A stretch of DNA of 64,000 nt from CAWKGC01 sp963849005 (GTDB lineage Bacteria > Pseudomonadota > Gammaproteobacteria > Burkholderiales > Usitatibacteraceae): the NCBI GenBank assembly GCA_963849005.1, contig CAWKGC010000021.1, positions 474,757 through 538,756 of the forward strand. Direction: 5' to 3'. The notes under the pieces are model-generated. The model saw only the letters and a list, made by a program, of their open reading frames with translations, was not told the DNA's origin and searched no databases. Of the stretch, positions 1-9,674 are shown one piece after another (the stretch's first letter is position 1; every line of letters begins with the position of its first letter). Made by a program: the position numbers and the translations under genes.

Positions 1-218
1 ATGCCGAGCACCCACTGGATCAGCACCTTCAGCAGGAAGCCGAAGATGCCGAAGGCGAGCACGAAGAAGAGGATGAAGGTGCCGAAGCGCCCGGCCTTCG
101 ATTGCCGCGCCATCTGCCAGATGATCACCAGCATCAGCGTGATGAACGCGCCGATGCCCCAGGTCATGCCGAGATGGGCGATCTCGGCTTCGGTGAGGCC
201 GAATACGGTGCCGGGCAT
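1..218 (-). CDS. DUF2788 family small membrane protein (3' end cut by window)
   Basis: Reading down from the ATG at 216-218, the frame is open to the window edge for 72 residues. It shows an acidic N-terminus, a hydrophobic helix, a basic QSKAGRFGTF linker and a second hydrophobic stretch. This two-helix plan with the KAGRFG linker matches the DUF2788 family, which is about 70 residues long, so only the last few residues are probably missing. It starts 6 bases after the stop of the upstream DUF2189 gene and is probably co-transcribed with it. No function is known. Confidence 0.72.
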   Translation of the reverse strand, partial: MPGTVFGLTEAEIAHLGMTWGIGAFITLMLVIIWQMARQSKAGRFGTFILFFVLAFGIFGFLLKVLIQWVLG

Positions 219-224
219 GGGCGG

Positions 225-926
225 CTATTCGTATCGCAAGGGCACGCCGTCGGTCACGACAAGGTCCTTGTAGGCGTGCCAGGTGGCGTGGCCGATGAGC
301 GGCACGGCAAGGATGAAGCCGAGCATCGCGGTGGCGAACGACAGCGCGATCGCGGCGAGGATCACGCCGGCCCAGAGCGCCATCGTCACCGGGTTCTCGC
401 CGACGGCGCGCACGCTCGTGAGCAGCGCCTGGCGCAGGCCGACCGCGCGACCGAGCAGCAGCGGCGGCGACACCGCGAACAGCGCGAACACTACCGCCGA
501 ACCCAGGCCGCCGAGGATCGCCCAGAGCGTGAACAACAGGTTGCCCTGCTCGACGGCGGCGTAGCGCAGGAAATCCATCGGCGAGCGGATCGGCGTGGCC
601 ACGAACAGCCAGAAGAGCAGCGTGGAGACCAGCACCCAGAGCGTGCCCAGCGCGAGAAGCAGCAGGCCGAGGCGCACCAGCGGCCGCGATTCGCGCCGCC
701 ACGCCTGGACCACGGCGGCCAGCCCGGGACTCTCGCCGCGTGCCCTCAGGCGGCTCAACTCGTAGAGTCCCGTGCACAGGATCGGGCCGACCAGCACGAA
801 GCCCGAGACCGCGCCGGGGCCCACCCACCAGTAGCGTTGCGCGACGGCGATGACGATCCAGCCGCCCAGCGTCACGGCGATCCCTTGCGCGAGGCTTGCG
901 AGGGGCACTGCGCGCAGGTCGGCCAT
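225..926 (-). CDS. DUF2189 integral membrane protein
   Basis: This intact 233-residue protein is strongly hydrophobic, with about six predicted membrane helices. The order of helices and the polar loops match the DUF2189 family of predicted inner-membrane proteins, which is often found near cytochrome-oxidase or DUF2788 genes in betaproteobacteria. The ATG at 926 follows an in-frame stop closely, so no longer start is likely. The biochemical role is unknown. It lies 6 bases before the DUF2788 gene on the same strand. Confidence 0.7.
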   Translation of the reverse strand: MADLRAVPLASLAQGIAVTLGGWIVIAVAQRYWWVGPGAVSGFVLVGPILCTGLYELSRLRARGESPGLAAVVQAWRRESRPLVRLGLLLLALGTLWVLVSTLLFWLFVATPIRSPMDFLRYAAVEQGNLLFTLWAILGGLGSAVVFALFAVSPPLLLGRAVGLRQALLTSVRAVGENPVTMALWAGVILAAIALSFATAMLGFILAVPLIGHATWHAYKDLVVTDGVPLRYE

Positions 927-1012
927 CCCTAGCGCAAGCCAACGTCCAGACGCACCGCGGGGGCACGTGGCGTACAGGCAGGGGTTGCGCGACTTGCGTT
1001 GCTAGCGGCATC

Positions 1013-1878
1013 TCATCCCCGAAGGTCCTTCTGTTTTCCAACTCGCTTGCGCCACTGCAGGAACACGATGATCGCGATGGCGAGCCCGATCGCATAGCCG
1101 ATGATGCCTTCGACGACGCCTGCATGCGCCCGGTTCAATGTGGCGATCAGGAGAGCGAGCCCGGGATTGCGCATCGCGGCGGCGATCGCAGCCGCCGGCC
1201 TGACTTCGGCATCGCGCCACGCGAACGCCGCGCCGACCGCGAGGGCGACGAAGGTCATCGCGAACCCGGCGATGCTCGGCATCCAGCCGATCCGGCCGAT
1301 GATCGCCGGCAGGTCGACGAGCGCCATCGCCCCCAGCACGATCAGCAGCAGGTTGCCCAGCCGTGACAGCCTGAGGCTCGAGCCTTTCCGCCAGTGCAGG
1401 CCGCCAGGCGCGGAGCGCCGCGCCGATCGCAAGCGGCAACAGTTGCGCGAAGAACACCTGACGGCCGATGTCGAGCGGCGTCACCGAGAACTCCGCGGCG
1501 AAGATCCAGTCCAGGACCACGATGCTCAGCGGCACCGTGAACACGGCGAGCAGCACGATGGCAAGGTGCAGCGCCGGCGCGAAGCGGCGGTCGCCGCCCG
1601 CGTCGATCGCCCGGCGCAGCGCGACCGGCGCGCCCGGCGAGATCGCCATCAGGATGATGCCGACGGCCACCGCCGGCGTCGGCTCGAAGAACCTGACGAC
1701 GAGCACGGCAAGCGCCGGGATCGGCACCACGACCGCGAAGATCACCGCAGCCAGCACCATGCGCCGCTCGAGCGCCGCCGCGATCTGCTCGCGACCCAGC
1801 ATGAGGCCGAGTGGCGAACATGACGACGAATACCGTTGCGACCGCAAACAGGCCGATCCATTGCAAGGGAATGGGCAA
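1013..1878 (-). CDS. Bile-acid:Na+ symporter (BASS/SBF-like) family transporter, frameshifted
   Basis: Joining three frames restores a hydrophobic protein of about 285 residues. The N-terminus comes from one frame (MPIPLQWIGLFAV...), the centre from a second (...AISPGAPVALRRA...), and the C-terminus from a third (...MTFVALAVGAAF... to a stop near 1013). The repeated helices and the AISPGAP segment resemble Na+-dependent bile-acid/organic-anion symporters of the inner membrane. The substrate cannot be told. The two frame changes lie near 1812 and 1380. Because neighbours show the same damage, sequencing indels are likelier than a true pseudogene. Confidence 0.62.
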
Positions 1879-1928
1879 GGCGCTTCTCCGGTTTGCCTAT
1901 GCCGCCCGGCCTTGCATGCCGCTTGCGG

Positions 1929-3199
1929 TCATGCCCTTCCGCCCATGCCAAGCGAATCGGCGGTGCCGGCGCGGGCACGGTCCTCGGGATCGTGGAAATC
2001 GCGTTCCACGCCACGGCCGAGAAGTTCGAGTTCCTTGCGCAACGGGGCGGCCCGCTGCGGCGGCACGGCCTCGATCAGGTTTTCCAGCATGGCCCGCATG
2101 CGGCGGGCGATCTGGGTGCTGTTGCCGCCGAACTGCCGGATCTCGGTGATCGCGAGGCTGACGAAATCTTCCCAGTCCGGCGTGCGATAGACGAGGCACA
2201 ACGCTCCCGATTCGTCCCGAAGCCGCCCGGTGTCCAGTTGCCGCCTGGCGACCTCCCGCAGCAGGCGATGCACCTGGTCGAGGGCGAGCACGCCGGTGGT
2301 CGGGTCGTTGATCGCCGGCGACAGCGCCTTCGACGCGATGTCGACGACGATGCGGAACGCGAATTCCGGGATCCTGCTCCATCGTGCGCTCCGGCCCGAT
2401 GGCGACGGCCTGCTCGAGCTGGCGATCGGCAATGGCCCCGCCGTTGCCGTACAAACGAAACAGCGGGTCGCCGAGGGTCATGAAATCGCCCACCTGCGGA
2501 ACGAGTTCGATCAGGCAGCCGGCGCCTCGGGCCAGTGCCACGAGGCCGTCCACGTCGAACGCCAGCACGACCCCGGTGCGCCCGGTCGCAACGATGCGGG
2601 ACGGTCCGCCGGGAGGCGCCAGGGCGACATTGGTCGGCGTGTCCTGCGTGCCGGCGACCAGCCGCGGGTAGACCTGCTCGATGACCTTTTGCCCGTGGTT
2701 GCCTATGTTGGTCAGGATGCGACGGGCCGCAGCGACTTGCCCACGCTTTCGATCATGTAGAGAAAGACGCCGATGCTGGCGACAGGCTGCTGTATACGGC
2801 CACCCACTGCGGTGATCTGGGGGACCGCGTCCTCGATGCGGCTCAGCGCCGCGAGCGTGAAGGTGAACGCGAAGACGAAGAGCGTCAGCGAATACTTGAG
2901 CACGGGATTGCGATAGAACGCCGGCGATGATCCGGGGCGAAAGCTGCGCGCTCGCCAGCTGGACGGCAAGCAGCAGGATAGAAAAGACGAAGACGATGAA
3001 GGTGAGCAGGGACGACGAAAGGGCGCCAAGCACGGCCCGTGCGCCATCGGGGCCCAACGCCGCTTTCCCGCCGAGGATCCCGTCGAACCAGCTGGATCAC
3101 CGGAAACATCAGCAGTGCCGCCACCATGCCGATGAGAGGCGGAAGCCAGACGGAGTTCCCGAGAAAGTCCCGGAGTTGGTATCGCTGCAGCCAGGTCAT
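1929..3199 (-). CDS. DUF2254 predicted membrane protein, multiple frameshifts
   Basis: At least four frame changes must be bridged to restore about 420 residues. The N-terminus (MTWLQRYQLRDF...) carries membrane helices around LIGMVAALLMFPV and LLTFIVFVFSILLL. Next come a segment with the helix YSLTLFVFAFTFTLAA and a soluble C-terminal half ending near 1929. The motif IASKALSPAINDPTTGVLALDQ in the soluble half is characteristic of DUF2254. These proteins are inner-membrane proteins of unknown function. Start chosen at ATG 3197-3199. Confidence 0.72.
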
Positions 3200-3231
3200 G
3201 ACGTCGCTCCCTTGGTAAGGCAATCCGGCGC

Positions 3232-3879
3232 TCAGAACGCAACGCCGATCATGCCGACGAAGACCTGGTCGCTCGATCCCGGGTTGAACCAGTAGCCGCC
3301 GATCGTGACGGGGCCCCAGGTCACCTGCGCAAGCGGCCCGCGCTGGAACTCGCGGTCGCCGCCGTATACGCGGGTGCGCTGGCCGGCAACCCCGATGCGC
3401 AACCACTTGACCGGCCGGAATCCCAATTCGCTCCAGGCGTACGCGTAGCTCGCGTCCTGCTCGTTGTTTTCACGCACGTATTCGGCCTCGACGTAGAAGT
3501 CGAACTTTCCCCAGGTCGCGCTCGCTTCCAGCCCGGGCACGAAAGCCTGCGTCGTGCCCCAGGCGCCGCCGAGCAATGGCGTCAACTCCCACGTGATTTC
3601 CTTGCCGCCGGAAAAATTCCAGCCGAGGAAGGCCGAGCGCGCGCCGATCGACTCGTAGTTGACCCGGGCCTCGAGGTGCAGCGCGCCGCGGTCGGCGGTC
3701 GCGATGGCCGAGGTGTAGTTCTCGCCGCCGCGAACGGCCGTCGGATACGCGGTGAGCGCGAATTCCCATGCAGGCTTCGCGGCCGCTGCAGCGTTGTTCC
3801 CGCTCGGTTCGTCGTCGGCGAGCGCCGTCGTGGCCGTGACGGCCGCGAGCGCAGCGATGGTCCGCAACAAGGCATTCAT
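3232..3879 (-). CDS. Exported beta-barrel-like protein of unknown family
   Basis: This is an intact 215-residue protein. The first about 21 residues form a signal peptide ending at an Ala-x-Ala-like site (TTALADDE). The rest alternates polar and aromatic residues in short strands and ends in a hydrophobic residue followed by Phe (GVAF), as outer-membrane barrels do. It is therefore probably a small outer-membrane protein. I do not recognise the family. Its start overlaps by 4 bases the end of the VIT-like gene, which suggests co-transcription. Confidence 0.6.
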   Translation of the reverse strand: MNALLRTIAALAAVTATTALADDEPSGNNAAAAAKPAWEFALTAYPTAVRGGENYTSAIATADRGALHLEARVNYESIGARSAFLGWNFSGGKEITWELTPLLGGAWGTTQAFVPGLEASATWGKFDFYVEAEYVRENNEQDASYAYAWSELGFRPVKWLRIGVAGQRTRVYGGDREFQRGPLAQVTWGPVTIGGYWFNPGSSDQVFVGMIGVAF

Positions 3880-4555
3880 CCGCCGAGGGCGTTGATCGCG
3901 ATCACGAGCACCGTGCCCAGCCCACCATCATGAACCCGACCCTCCGGCTGCCGTAGCCGGCGTAGCGCCCCAGGGCGAGCCCGCCGAAGAACAACATCGC
4001 CAGCGCGATGGCGCGGGATACGTTCTTCGCCGTGGCGATGTCCTGGATGAACGCGAAGGGCAGCACGACGGGAAAGGTCGATGCCACGACGATCAGGAAT
4101 ATCGCCAGGGCGGCGAGCAGGTCTGCCCCGATTGAGCTTGGGCCGCGCCGGCAGGGAGGGCAGCGCGAGGATCCGCCCGCGAATGGCCTCGATCTCCGTC
4201 GGCGAGACGAGGACCGACAGGTTTCGCGAGATCGATTGCCCGACGATCTCGCGGCCGCGTTCCGCGTCCGGGGCCTGCTCGCACGGAGCGGGCGAGCGTG
4301 AGCGTACCTGCCGCGATCGGCCAAGGTGCGAACCAGGTACATCACCGCATCGACCAGGCCCCACGCGAGGTTGCATCCCAGGGCAGCGATGAACATCGCC
4401 CGGATCTGGTCGTCGCCCGGAATCCGCGATCGACACCGCGCCCGTGAAGGTGAGCGCCATGAACAGGCCGAAGAGCATTTCCGACACGCGGTCCACGGGA
4501 CTGAGCAACGGCTCGCGGACCGCTTCCGGCGGCCTCGGCTCATTCCGACGCTCAT
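3876..4555 (-). CDS. VIT1/CCC1-transporter-family-like membrane protein, frameshifted
   Basis: Several frames combine to about 225 residues. The order is an N-terminal LLSPVDRVSEMLFGLFMALTF segment, a helix with AALGCNLAWGLVDAVMYL, a soluble loop (...LVSPTEIEAIRGRILALP...), then paired helices (VASTFPVVLPFAFI; ALAMLFFGGLALGRYAGYG) and a final helix. The DRVSEMLFGLFMALTFTG and NLAWGLVDAVMY signatures match proteins annotated as VIT1/CCC1-family. It is divergent from the SulP gene, with a 66-base gap at 4556-4621 that must hold both promoters. Metal transport is a family-level inference only. Confidence 0.62.
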
Positions 4556-4621
4556 GGGTGCCGCGGCCTTCGGGAGCCAACGAAGTACAATGGCACTTCA
4601 GACATTATCGGATCTCCCCCT

Positions 4622-6284
4622 ATGTCCGCCAATTCTGCACTACGTTTCGATATCGTTGCGGGCCTGACCGCGGCCGCGGTCGTATTGCCCAAGGCCATGG
4701 CCTACGCGACGGTCGCCGGCTTGCCCGTTGCCGTGGGCCTCTACACCGCCTTCATCCCGATGCTGATCTACGCATTGCTCGGCTCCTCGCGCGTGCTCAG
4801 CGTGAGTTCCACTGCAACCATGGGGATCCTGACCGCTACGCAACTGGGACTGGTCGTGCCGGACGGCGACGCGGCGCAGCTGGTCACGGCAACGGCCACG
4901 CTGGCTGCGCTGGTCGGCGCGATGCTGGTCCTCGCGAGGCTGCTGAACCTGGGGTTCGTGGCGAATTTCATTTCCACGCCGGTCCTGACGGGCTTCAAGG
5001 CGGGGATCGGCCTCGTGATCGTGCTCGACCAGTTGCCGAAGCTCTTCGGTGTCCACATCACCAAGCACGGGTTCTTTGCCGACGTAGTGAGCCTCGTCCA
5101 GCACATTCCCGACACATCGATGATCACGCTGGCGCTGGCCGTGGCGACGTTCGTGGTGCTGATCGCCATGGAGCGGCTGTGGCCCCATTCCCCGGCCCCG
5201 TTGGTCGCCGTCGGCGGCGGCATCGCCGCATCCTGGTTCTTCGGGCTGGCGGGGTTGGGGGTCTCGACCGTGGGCCTGATCCCGCCGGGATTCCCGTCGC
5301 TCACCCTTCCCGATCTTTCGCTGGTCGCGCAGTTGGCGCCGGGGGCGCTCGGGATCGCGCTGATGAGCTTCACGGAGACGATTGCGGCGGGCCGCGCCTT
5401 TTCCCGCCCCGGCGACCCTCCCATCGATGCGAATCGCGAACTGGTCGCCACCGGGGCGGCGAACCTCGGCGGCGCCCTGTTCGGCGCGATGCCTGCGGGA
5501 GGCGGCACGTCGCAGACGGCGGTGGTGCGCGCCGCGGGCGGGCGTGACGCAAAAGGCATCGCTGGTGACCGCGGGCACGGCGCTGGCGACGATGCTGTTC
5601 CTGGCGCCGCTGCTGGGCCTCATGCCGCACGCGACGCTGGCGGCGGTCGTCATCGTCTTCTCGGTCGGGCTGATCCAGCCGGCGGAATTCCGCGCCATCC
5701 GCAGCGTGCGCAGGATGGAGTTTCGCTGGGCGCTTGCCGCTTGCATCGGGGTGCTGGTGTTCGGCACCCTCAAGGGCATCGTGGTGGCGATCATCGTGTC
5801 GATGATCGGGCTCGCGGCCCAGACCGCCCACCCGCGCGTGTCCGTCATCGGTCGCAAGCGCGGGTCCGATGTCCTGCGGCCGCTGTCTCCCGAACACCCC
5901 GACGACGAGACCTTCGAGGGCCTGCTGATCGTGCGGCCGGAGGGGCGCCTGTATTTCGTCAATGCGCAAAATGTGGCGGAACAGATAGACGCGCTGGTCG
6001 CGCAGCACAAGCCCCGTGTGCTGGCGCTGGACATGAGCCGGGTGCCCGACATCGAATATTCCGCGTTGCAGGCGCTGGTCGAGGGCGAAGAGCGCGAGGC
6101 CAAACGCGGCGTCGTGGTGTGGCTGACGGACCTGAATCCGGCTGTGCTCGAGGTCGTGCGCAAGGTGAGGCTGGACCAGCGTCTCGGCCAGGAACGCATG
6201 GCGTTCAATGTCCACGCGGCGATCGAACGCTACCAGGCGCTGCAGGCAGCGAAAGGCGCCGCGACGCAATCCGCCGTGCCTTGA
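4622..6284 (+). CDS. SulP-family anion permease with C-terminal STAS domain (one frameshift)
   Basis: The two frames join near 5545 into about 553 residues. The first holds the SulP transmembrane core, including AYATVAGLPVAVGLYTAF, the SSTATMG loop and the SFTETIAAGRAFSRPGDPPIDANRELVA motif. The second continues with TQKASLVTAGTALATM, the last helices, and a STAS domain (LYFVNAQNV...ALDMSRVPDIEYSALQAL) as in anti-sigma antagonist-like domains. SulP proteins move sulfate, bicarbonate or other anions across the inner membrane. The substrate is not evident. Start at ATG 4622. Confidence 0.85.
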
Positions 6285-6431
6285 GCACGTGTTTGCGGAA
6301 TCCCGAGAGCGGGGCTTTCCTGCCGTATCATGCTGTCCATCTTCCGCTTGTTTGACGTATCGCAAACGGGGTGCGCAATGCCATCCGAGAATAACCTGCG
6401 GGAAACTATCGATGAAACGAGGGACAGCACG

Positions 6432-6992
6432 GTGAAGAGGCTCTCCATTGCAAGCTGGGCGTCGGTGATCGGCCTGGCCTTTGCGCCTGGCGCGCAAGCC
6501 TCGTTCCTCCCGCCCGAGGTCATGGACACCGCGGCGATGTACCTCGCGTGGTTCATCATCATCTTCGTCCCGATCGGCGTGATCGTGCTGTTCTGGCTGG
6601 TGCACATCCTGCCGGAGAAGATCGCGCACAAGCGCCACCATCCGCAGCGCGACGCCATCCAGGTGCTGTGCCTGCTGTCGCTGGTGTTCGGCGGCCTGCT
6701 CTGGCCGATCGCCTGGCTGTGGGCGTACACGAAGCCGGCGGGCTACCAGATCGCGTACGGCACCGAGAAGCACGAGGACTATTTCCACGAGATGGGCGAC
6801 AAGGCGAAGGCCGGGGAGCTCCTGGAGCACGAACTCGAGCACCTTCGCGAGGAACTCGACGCGATGGCAGCCAAGGGAACGCTGAACACGAGACTCAAGT
6901 TGCTGCGCAGGGAACTCGCTGCGATGACCGCCGCGCCCGCCACGCCTGTTGCGGCGGCGGACGGGAAGACCTCGAAGGGAGCGGACGCCTGA
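6432..6992 (+). CDS. DUF3302 membrane protein (YiaW-like)
   Basis: From the GTG at 6432 the protein begins with a signal-like segment (MKRLSIASWASVIGLAF...AQAS). It then has a membrane helix (YLAWFIIIFVPIGVIVLFWLV), a basic loop (HKRHHPQRDAIQVL), a second helix and a coiled, charged C-terminus. The loop KRHHPQRDAI and the two-helix layout match DUF3302, represented by E. coli YiaW. The GTG has a GAGGGA ribosome site about 7 bases upstream. In-frame ATGs at 6330 and 6378 would add residues. It overlaps the HlyD gene by one base, as yiaW is paired with yiaV. Confidence 0.75.
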   Translation: MKRLSIASWASVIGLAFAPGAQASFLPPEVMDTAAMYLAWFIIIFVPIGVIVLFWLVHILPEKIAHKRHHPQRDAIQVLCLLSLVFGGLLWPIAWLWAYTKPAGYQIAYGTEKHEDYFHEMGDKAKAGELLEHELEHLREELDAMAAKGTLNTRLKLLRRELAAMTAAPATPVAAADGKTSKGADA

Positions 6993-8212
6993 TGGAAGCG
7001 ATCCTCCTCGGAATCTACGCATTCTTCGTCTGGCTCATCTTCATCAAGTTCAAGTGGCTGCCGTGGAACACCACGTCGCAGGTCACCGTCGTCATCATCC
7101 CGATCGTCGCGCTGACCGCGCTGATCCTGACGCTCAACGTGGTGGCTCCTTCGACGGCGGACGTCCGGGTCATCAAGTACGTCGTGCAGGTGATCCCGCA
7201 AGTGCGCGGTCGCGTGATCGAGGTGCCGGTCGAGCCCAACCGGTTGGTGAAAAAGGGCGAGCTGCTGTTTCGCATCGACCCGACCCCGTACGTGAATGAT
7301 GCCAATGTTGCCAAGGCGAAGCTCGCCGCGGACGAGGCGAAGTTCGCGGCCGCCGGCGCGGCCCTCGTGGACGCTTCGGCCGGCGCGCGGCAATTGCAGG
7401 AGCAATTGAAGTCCGCCAGCGGGCAGGTCAGGGCGCTGCAGCCGAAGCTGGAACTCGCCCGGTTGCGCGTCAGGCAGAACCGCGAGCTCGTCGCCACCGG
7501 CGCCGGCGACAAGTTCGCATTGGAGCAGGCCGAGGCCAACGCGATCGAGCTGGAAGGCCAGCTGGCGACGGCGACGGCAAACGAGGCGCAGGTTTCCGAG
7601 AAGCTCGCGGGGCAGGTGAACGGCGAGCAGGCGTCGGTCGCGGGGGCGCGGGCGCAACTGGCGACCGCGAAGGCGCAGGTCGACCTGAGCCGGGCGGACC
7701 TCGCGAACGCGCAGTGGAACCTCGACCAGACCTCGGTGTACGCGCCGACCAGCGGCTACGCGATCAACGTCCAGTTGCGGCCGGGCTCCTATGTGACCGC
7801 GTTCCCGGTCGCGCCGGCGATGAGCTTCGTCGAGGAGACCTACCAGGTCATCGCGCTCTACGCGCAGAACGAATTGCAGCTGGTCGAGCCGGGCAACCAC
7901 GCGGAGTTCGCGCTCAAGACCAACCCGGGCCGCATCATCAAGGCCAAGGTCGATTCCATCGTCTGGGCGCAGGGCCAGGGCCAGGTAGCGCAGTCCGGCG
8001 TGCTGCCGCAGACCGGTGCCTTTCCTCAGGTGCCGGGCCGCTTCCCCGTCAAGTTCGAGGTGGAGAAGAAGGACAGCGAGCTGTTCCTCGCCGCCGGCGC
8101 GGATGGCGCCGGCGCGATCTACACCGAACATGCCGCCGCGATCCACATCTTGCGCATGGTCATCCTGCGCGTCGGCTCGATCACCGATTTCCTCGTGCTG
8201 AAGTTGCACTGA
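6992..8212 (+). CDS. HlyD-family membrane fusion protein (YiaV-like)
   Basis: This is an intact 406-residue periplasmic adaptor. Two N-terminal helices (ILLGIYAFFVWLIF; VVIIPIVALTALIL) anchor it. A biotinyl-lipoyl half (VIPQVRGRVIEVPVEPNRLVKKGELLFRIDP), a long alpha hairpin rich in Ala/Gln, and the second lipoyl half (SVYAPTSGYAINVQLRPG) follow. HlyD adaptors link an inner-membrane pump to an outer-membrane channel. It lies between DUF3302 and an OMF gene, each junction overlapping by one base (TGATG), so the three are translated together. No separate pump gene is present, as in yiaVW-type loci. Confidence 0.88.
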   Translation: MEAILLGIYAFFVWLIFIKFKWLPWNTTSQVTVVIIPIVALTALILTLNVVAPSTADVRVIKYVVQVIPQVRGRVIEVPVEPNRLVKKGELLFRIDPTPYVNDANVAKAKLAADEAKFAAAGAALVDASAGARQLQEQLKSASGQVRALQPKLELARLRVRQNRELVATGAGDKFALEQAEANAIELEGQLATATANEAQVSEKLAGQVNGEQASVAGARAQLATAKAQVDLSRADLANAQWNLDQTSVYAPTSGYAINVQLRPGSYVTAFPVAPAMSFVEETYQVIALYAQNELQLVEPGNHAEFALKTNPGRIIKAKVDSIVWAQGQGQVAQSGVLPQTGAFPQVPGRFPVKFEVEKKDSELFLAAGADGAGAIYTEHAAAIHILRMVILRVGSITDFLVLKLH

Positions 8213-9630
8213 TGCGCACGCCTCTCTTCCGCAGAACCCTCCTCGCGGCGGCCCTCGCGGCCGCCGTGGCGGGCTGCGCGCTCAATCCTCCGCCGACGGC
8301 GGAGGAGCTGCGCAAGGACGCGCTGCCGCATACGACCGTGCCGCCGGCGTGGACCGCGGGCGGCGGCGTGGCGGCACCCGTGGCCGATCGCTGGCTCGCG
8401 TCTTTCAACGATCCCGCGCTTTCCGCGCTCGTCGAAGAGGCGCTCGCCTACAACGCCGACCTGCAGGTGGCGGCCGCGCGAGTGGAGCAGGCAGCTGGGT
8501 ATGTAAAGGTCGCGAGCGCCTCGTTGCTGCCGTCCGTGGGCGTGGCGGCAATGGGCGGCGGCAAGTCGGGAGGCAGCGGCGGACTCGACGGGGTCTGGCT
8601 CAACGCCTCGCTGGAGCTCGATATCTGGGGCCGCGTGCGCTATGGGCAGGCGGCATCGGAAGCGCAATCCGAGGCTTTCGCGGCCGATTACGCCTATGCG
8701 CGCCAGTCGCTCGCGGCCATGGTGGTCAAGAGCTGGTTCCTCGCGACCGAGGCCGGGCTGCAGCGCGATATCGCAATGAGTGTGTTGCAATCCGCGGAGT
8801 CGTTGCTGCGCGTCGCGCAGGAGAGGTTGCGCGTGGGCAACGGCAATGAACAGGCGGTGGCCGAAGCGCGGGTGAACGTCGGCGCGTATCGCGACAAGCT
8901 GCGGCAGGTCGAACTGTCGCGCGAGCAGGCGTTGCGCGCACTCGAACTGCTTCTCGGGCGCTACCCGGCCGCGGAGGTCAAGGTCGCGGAGTACCTCTCC
9001 CCGATGCCCCCGCCCGTTCCGGTGGGCATGCCGTCGCAACTTCTGGAGCGCCGGCCCGATGTGATCGCAGCGGAGCGCCGCGTCGCCGCGGCGTTCGACC
9101 GTGTCGGCGAAGCGAAAGCGGCGCAGCTCCCGCGAATCAGCCTGACGGCCGGGGGCAGCAGCGTGTCGAGCGACCTGATCGTGCTGAAGGACACGAGCAA
9201 TCCGATCTGGAGCTTCGGCGGCAACCTGATCGCTCCCCTGTACCAGGGCGGCGCGTTGCGCGCGCAGGTCGAGATCCGCTCGGCCGAGCAGAAACAAGCA
9301 GTCGCCGAATACGCGCGCGCCGGGCAGCGCGCGTTCGGCGAGGTCGAAAACGCGCTCGCGGCGGAGAACGCGCTGCGCGACCGCGACGCCATCCTCGAGG
9401 CCAACATACGCGACAGCGCGCGCGCGCTGGAACTCGCGCAGATCCAGTATCGCGTGGGTTCCGTCGACCTGCGTACGGTCGAGCAGAACCAGTTGGCCTG
9501 GTATGCCGCGCGTTCCTCGCGCCTGAGCGTGCTGGCCGAGCGGCTGGCGCAGCGCGTCAACCTTTACCTCGCGCTCGGCGGCGGATTCGACGAGCGGATG
9601 CCGGCGCCGGGGCCGATGGCCGCTCAATGA
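8212..9630 (+). CDS. RND-type outer-membrane efflux lipoprotein (NodT/OprM family)
   Basis: This intact 472-residue protein has a lipoprotein signal ending AAVAGC. The mature part holds the two OEP repeats expected for TolC-like channels. The first contains the tract DRWLASFNDPALSALVEEAL...NADLQVAAARVEQA and the WGRVRYGQ turn. The second contains LLERRPDVIAAERRVAAAFDRVGEAKAAQLP and the final hairpin VGSVDLRTVEQNQLAWYAARSS. It should form the outer-membrane duct for the HlyD adaptor just upstream. Substrate unknown. Confidence 0.9.
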   Translation: MRTPLFRRTLLAAALAAAVAGCALNPPPTAEELRKDALPHTTVPPAWTAGGGVAAPVADRWLASFNDPALSALVEEALAYNADLQVAAARVEQAAGYVKVASASLLPSVGVAAMGGGKSGGSGGLDGVWLNASLELDIWGRVRYGQAASEAQSEAFAADYAYARQSLAAMVVKSWFLATEAGLQRDIAMSVLQSAESLLRVAQERLRVGNGNEQAVAEARVNVGAYRDKLRQVELSREQALRALELLLGRYPAAEVKVAEYLSPMPPPVPVGMPSQLLERRPDVIAAERRVAAAFDRVGEAKAAQLPRISLTAGGSSVSSDLIVLKDTSNPIWSFGGNLIAPLYQGGALRAQVEIRSAEQKQAVAEYARAGQRAFGEVENALAAENALRDRDAILEANIRDSARALELAQIQYRVGSVDLRTVEQNQLAWYAARSSRLSVLAERLAQRVNLYLALGGGFDERMPAPGPMAAQ

Positions 9631-9674
9631 TGCAAGGACGCAGGACCCGAAACAACGACTCGAAGGAGATGAAG

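Noticed and set aside
5370..8209. Long minus-strand frames across the SulP and HlyD genes
   Set aside because: Shadow frames: the plus strand has clear SulP, DUF3302 and HlyD domains, and the minus products have no domain or plausible composition.
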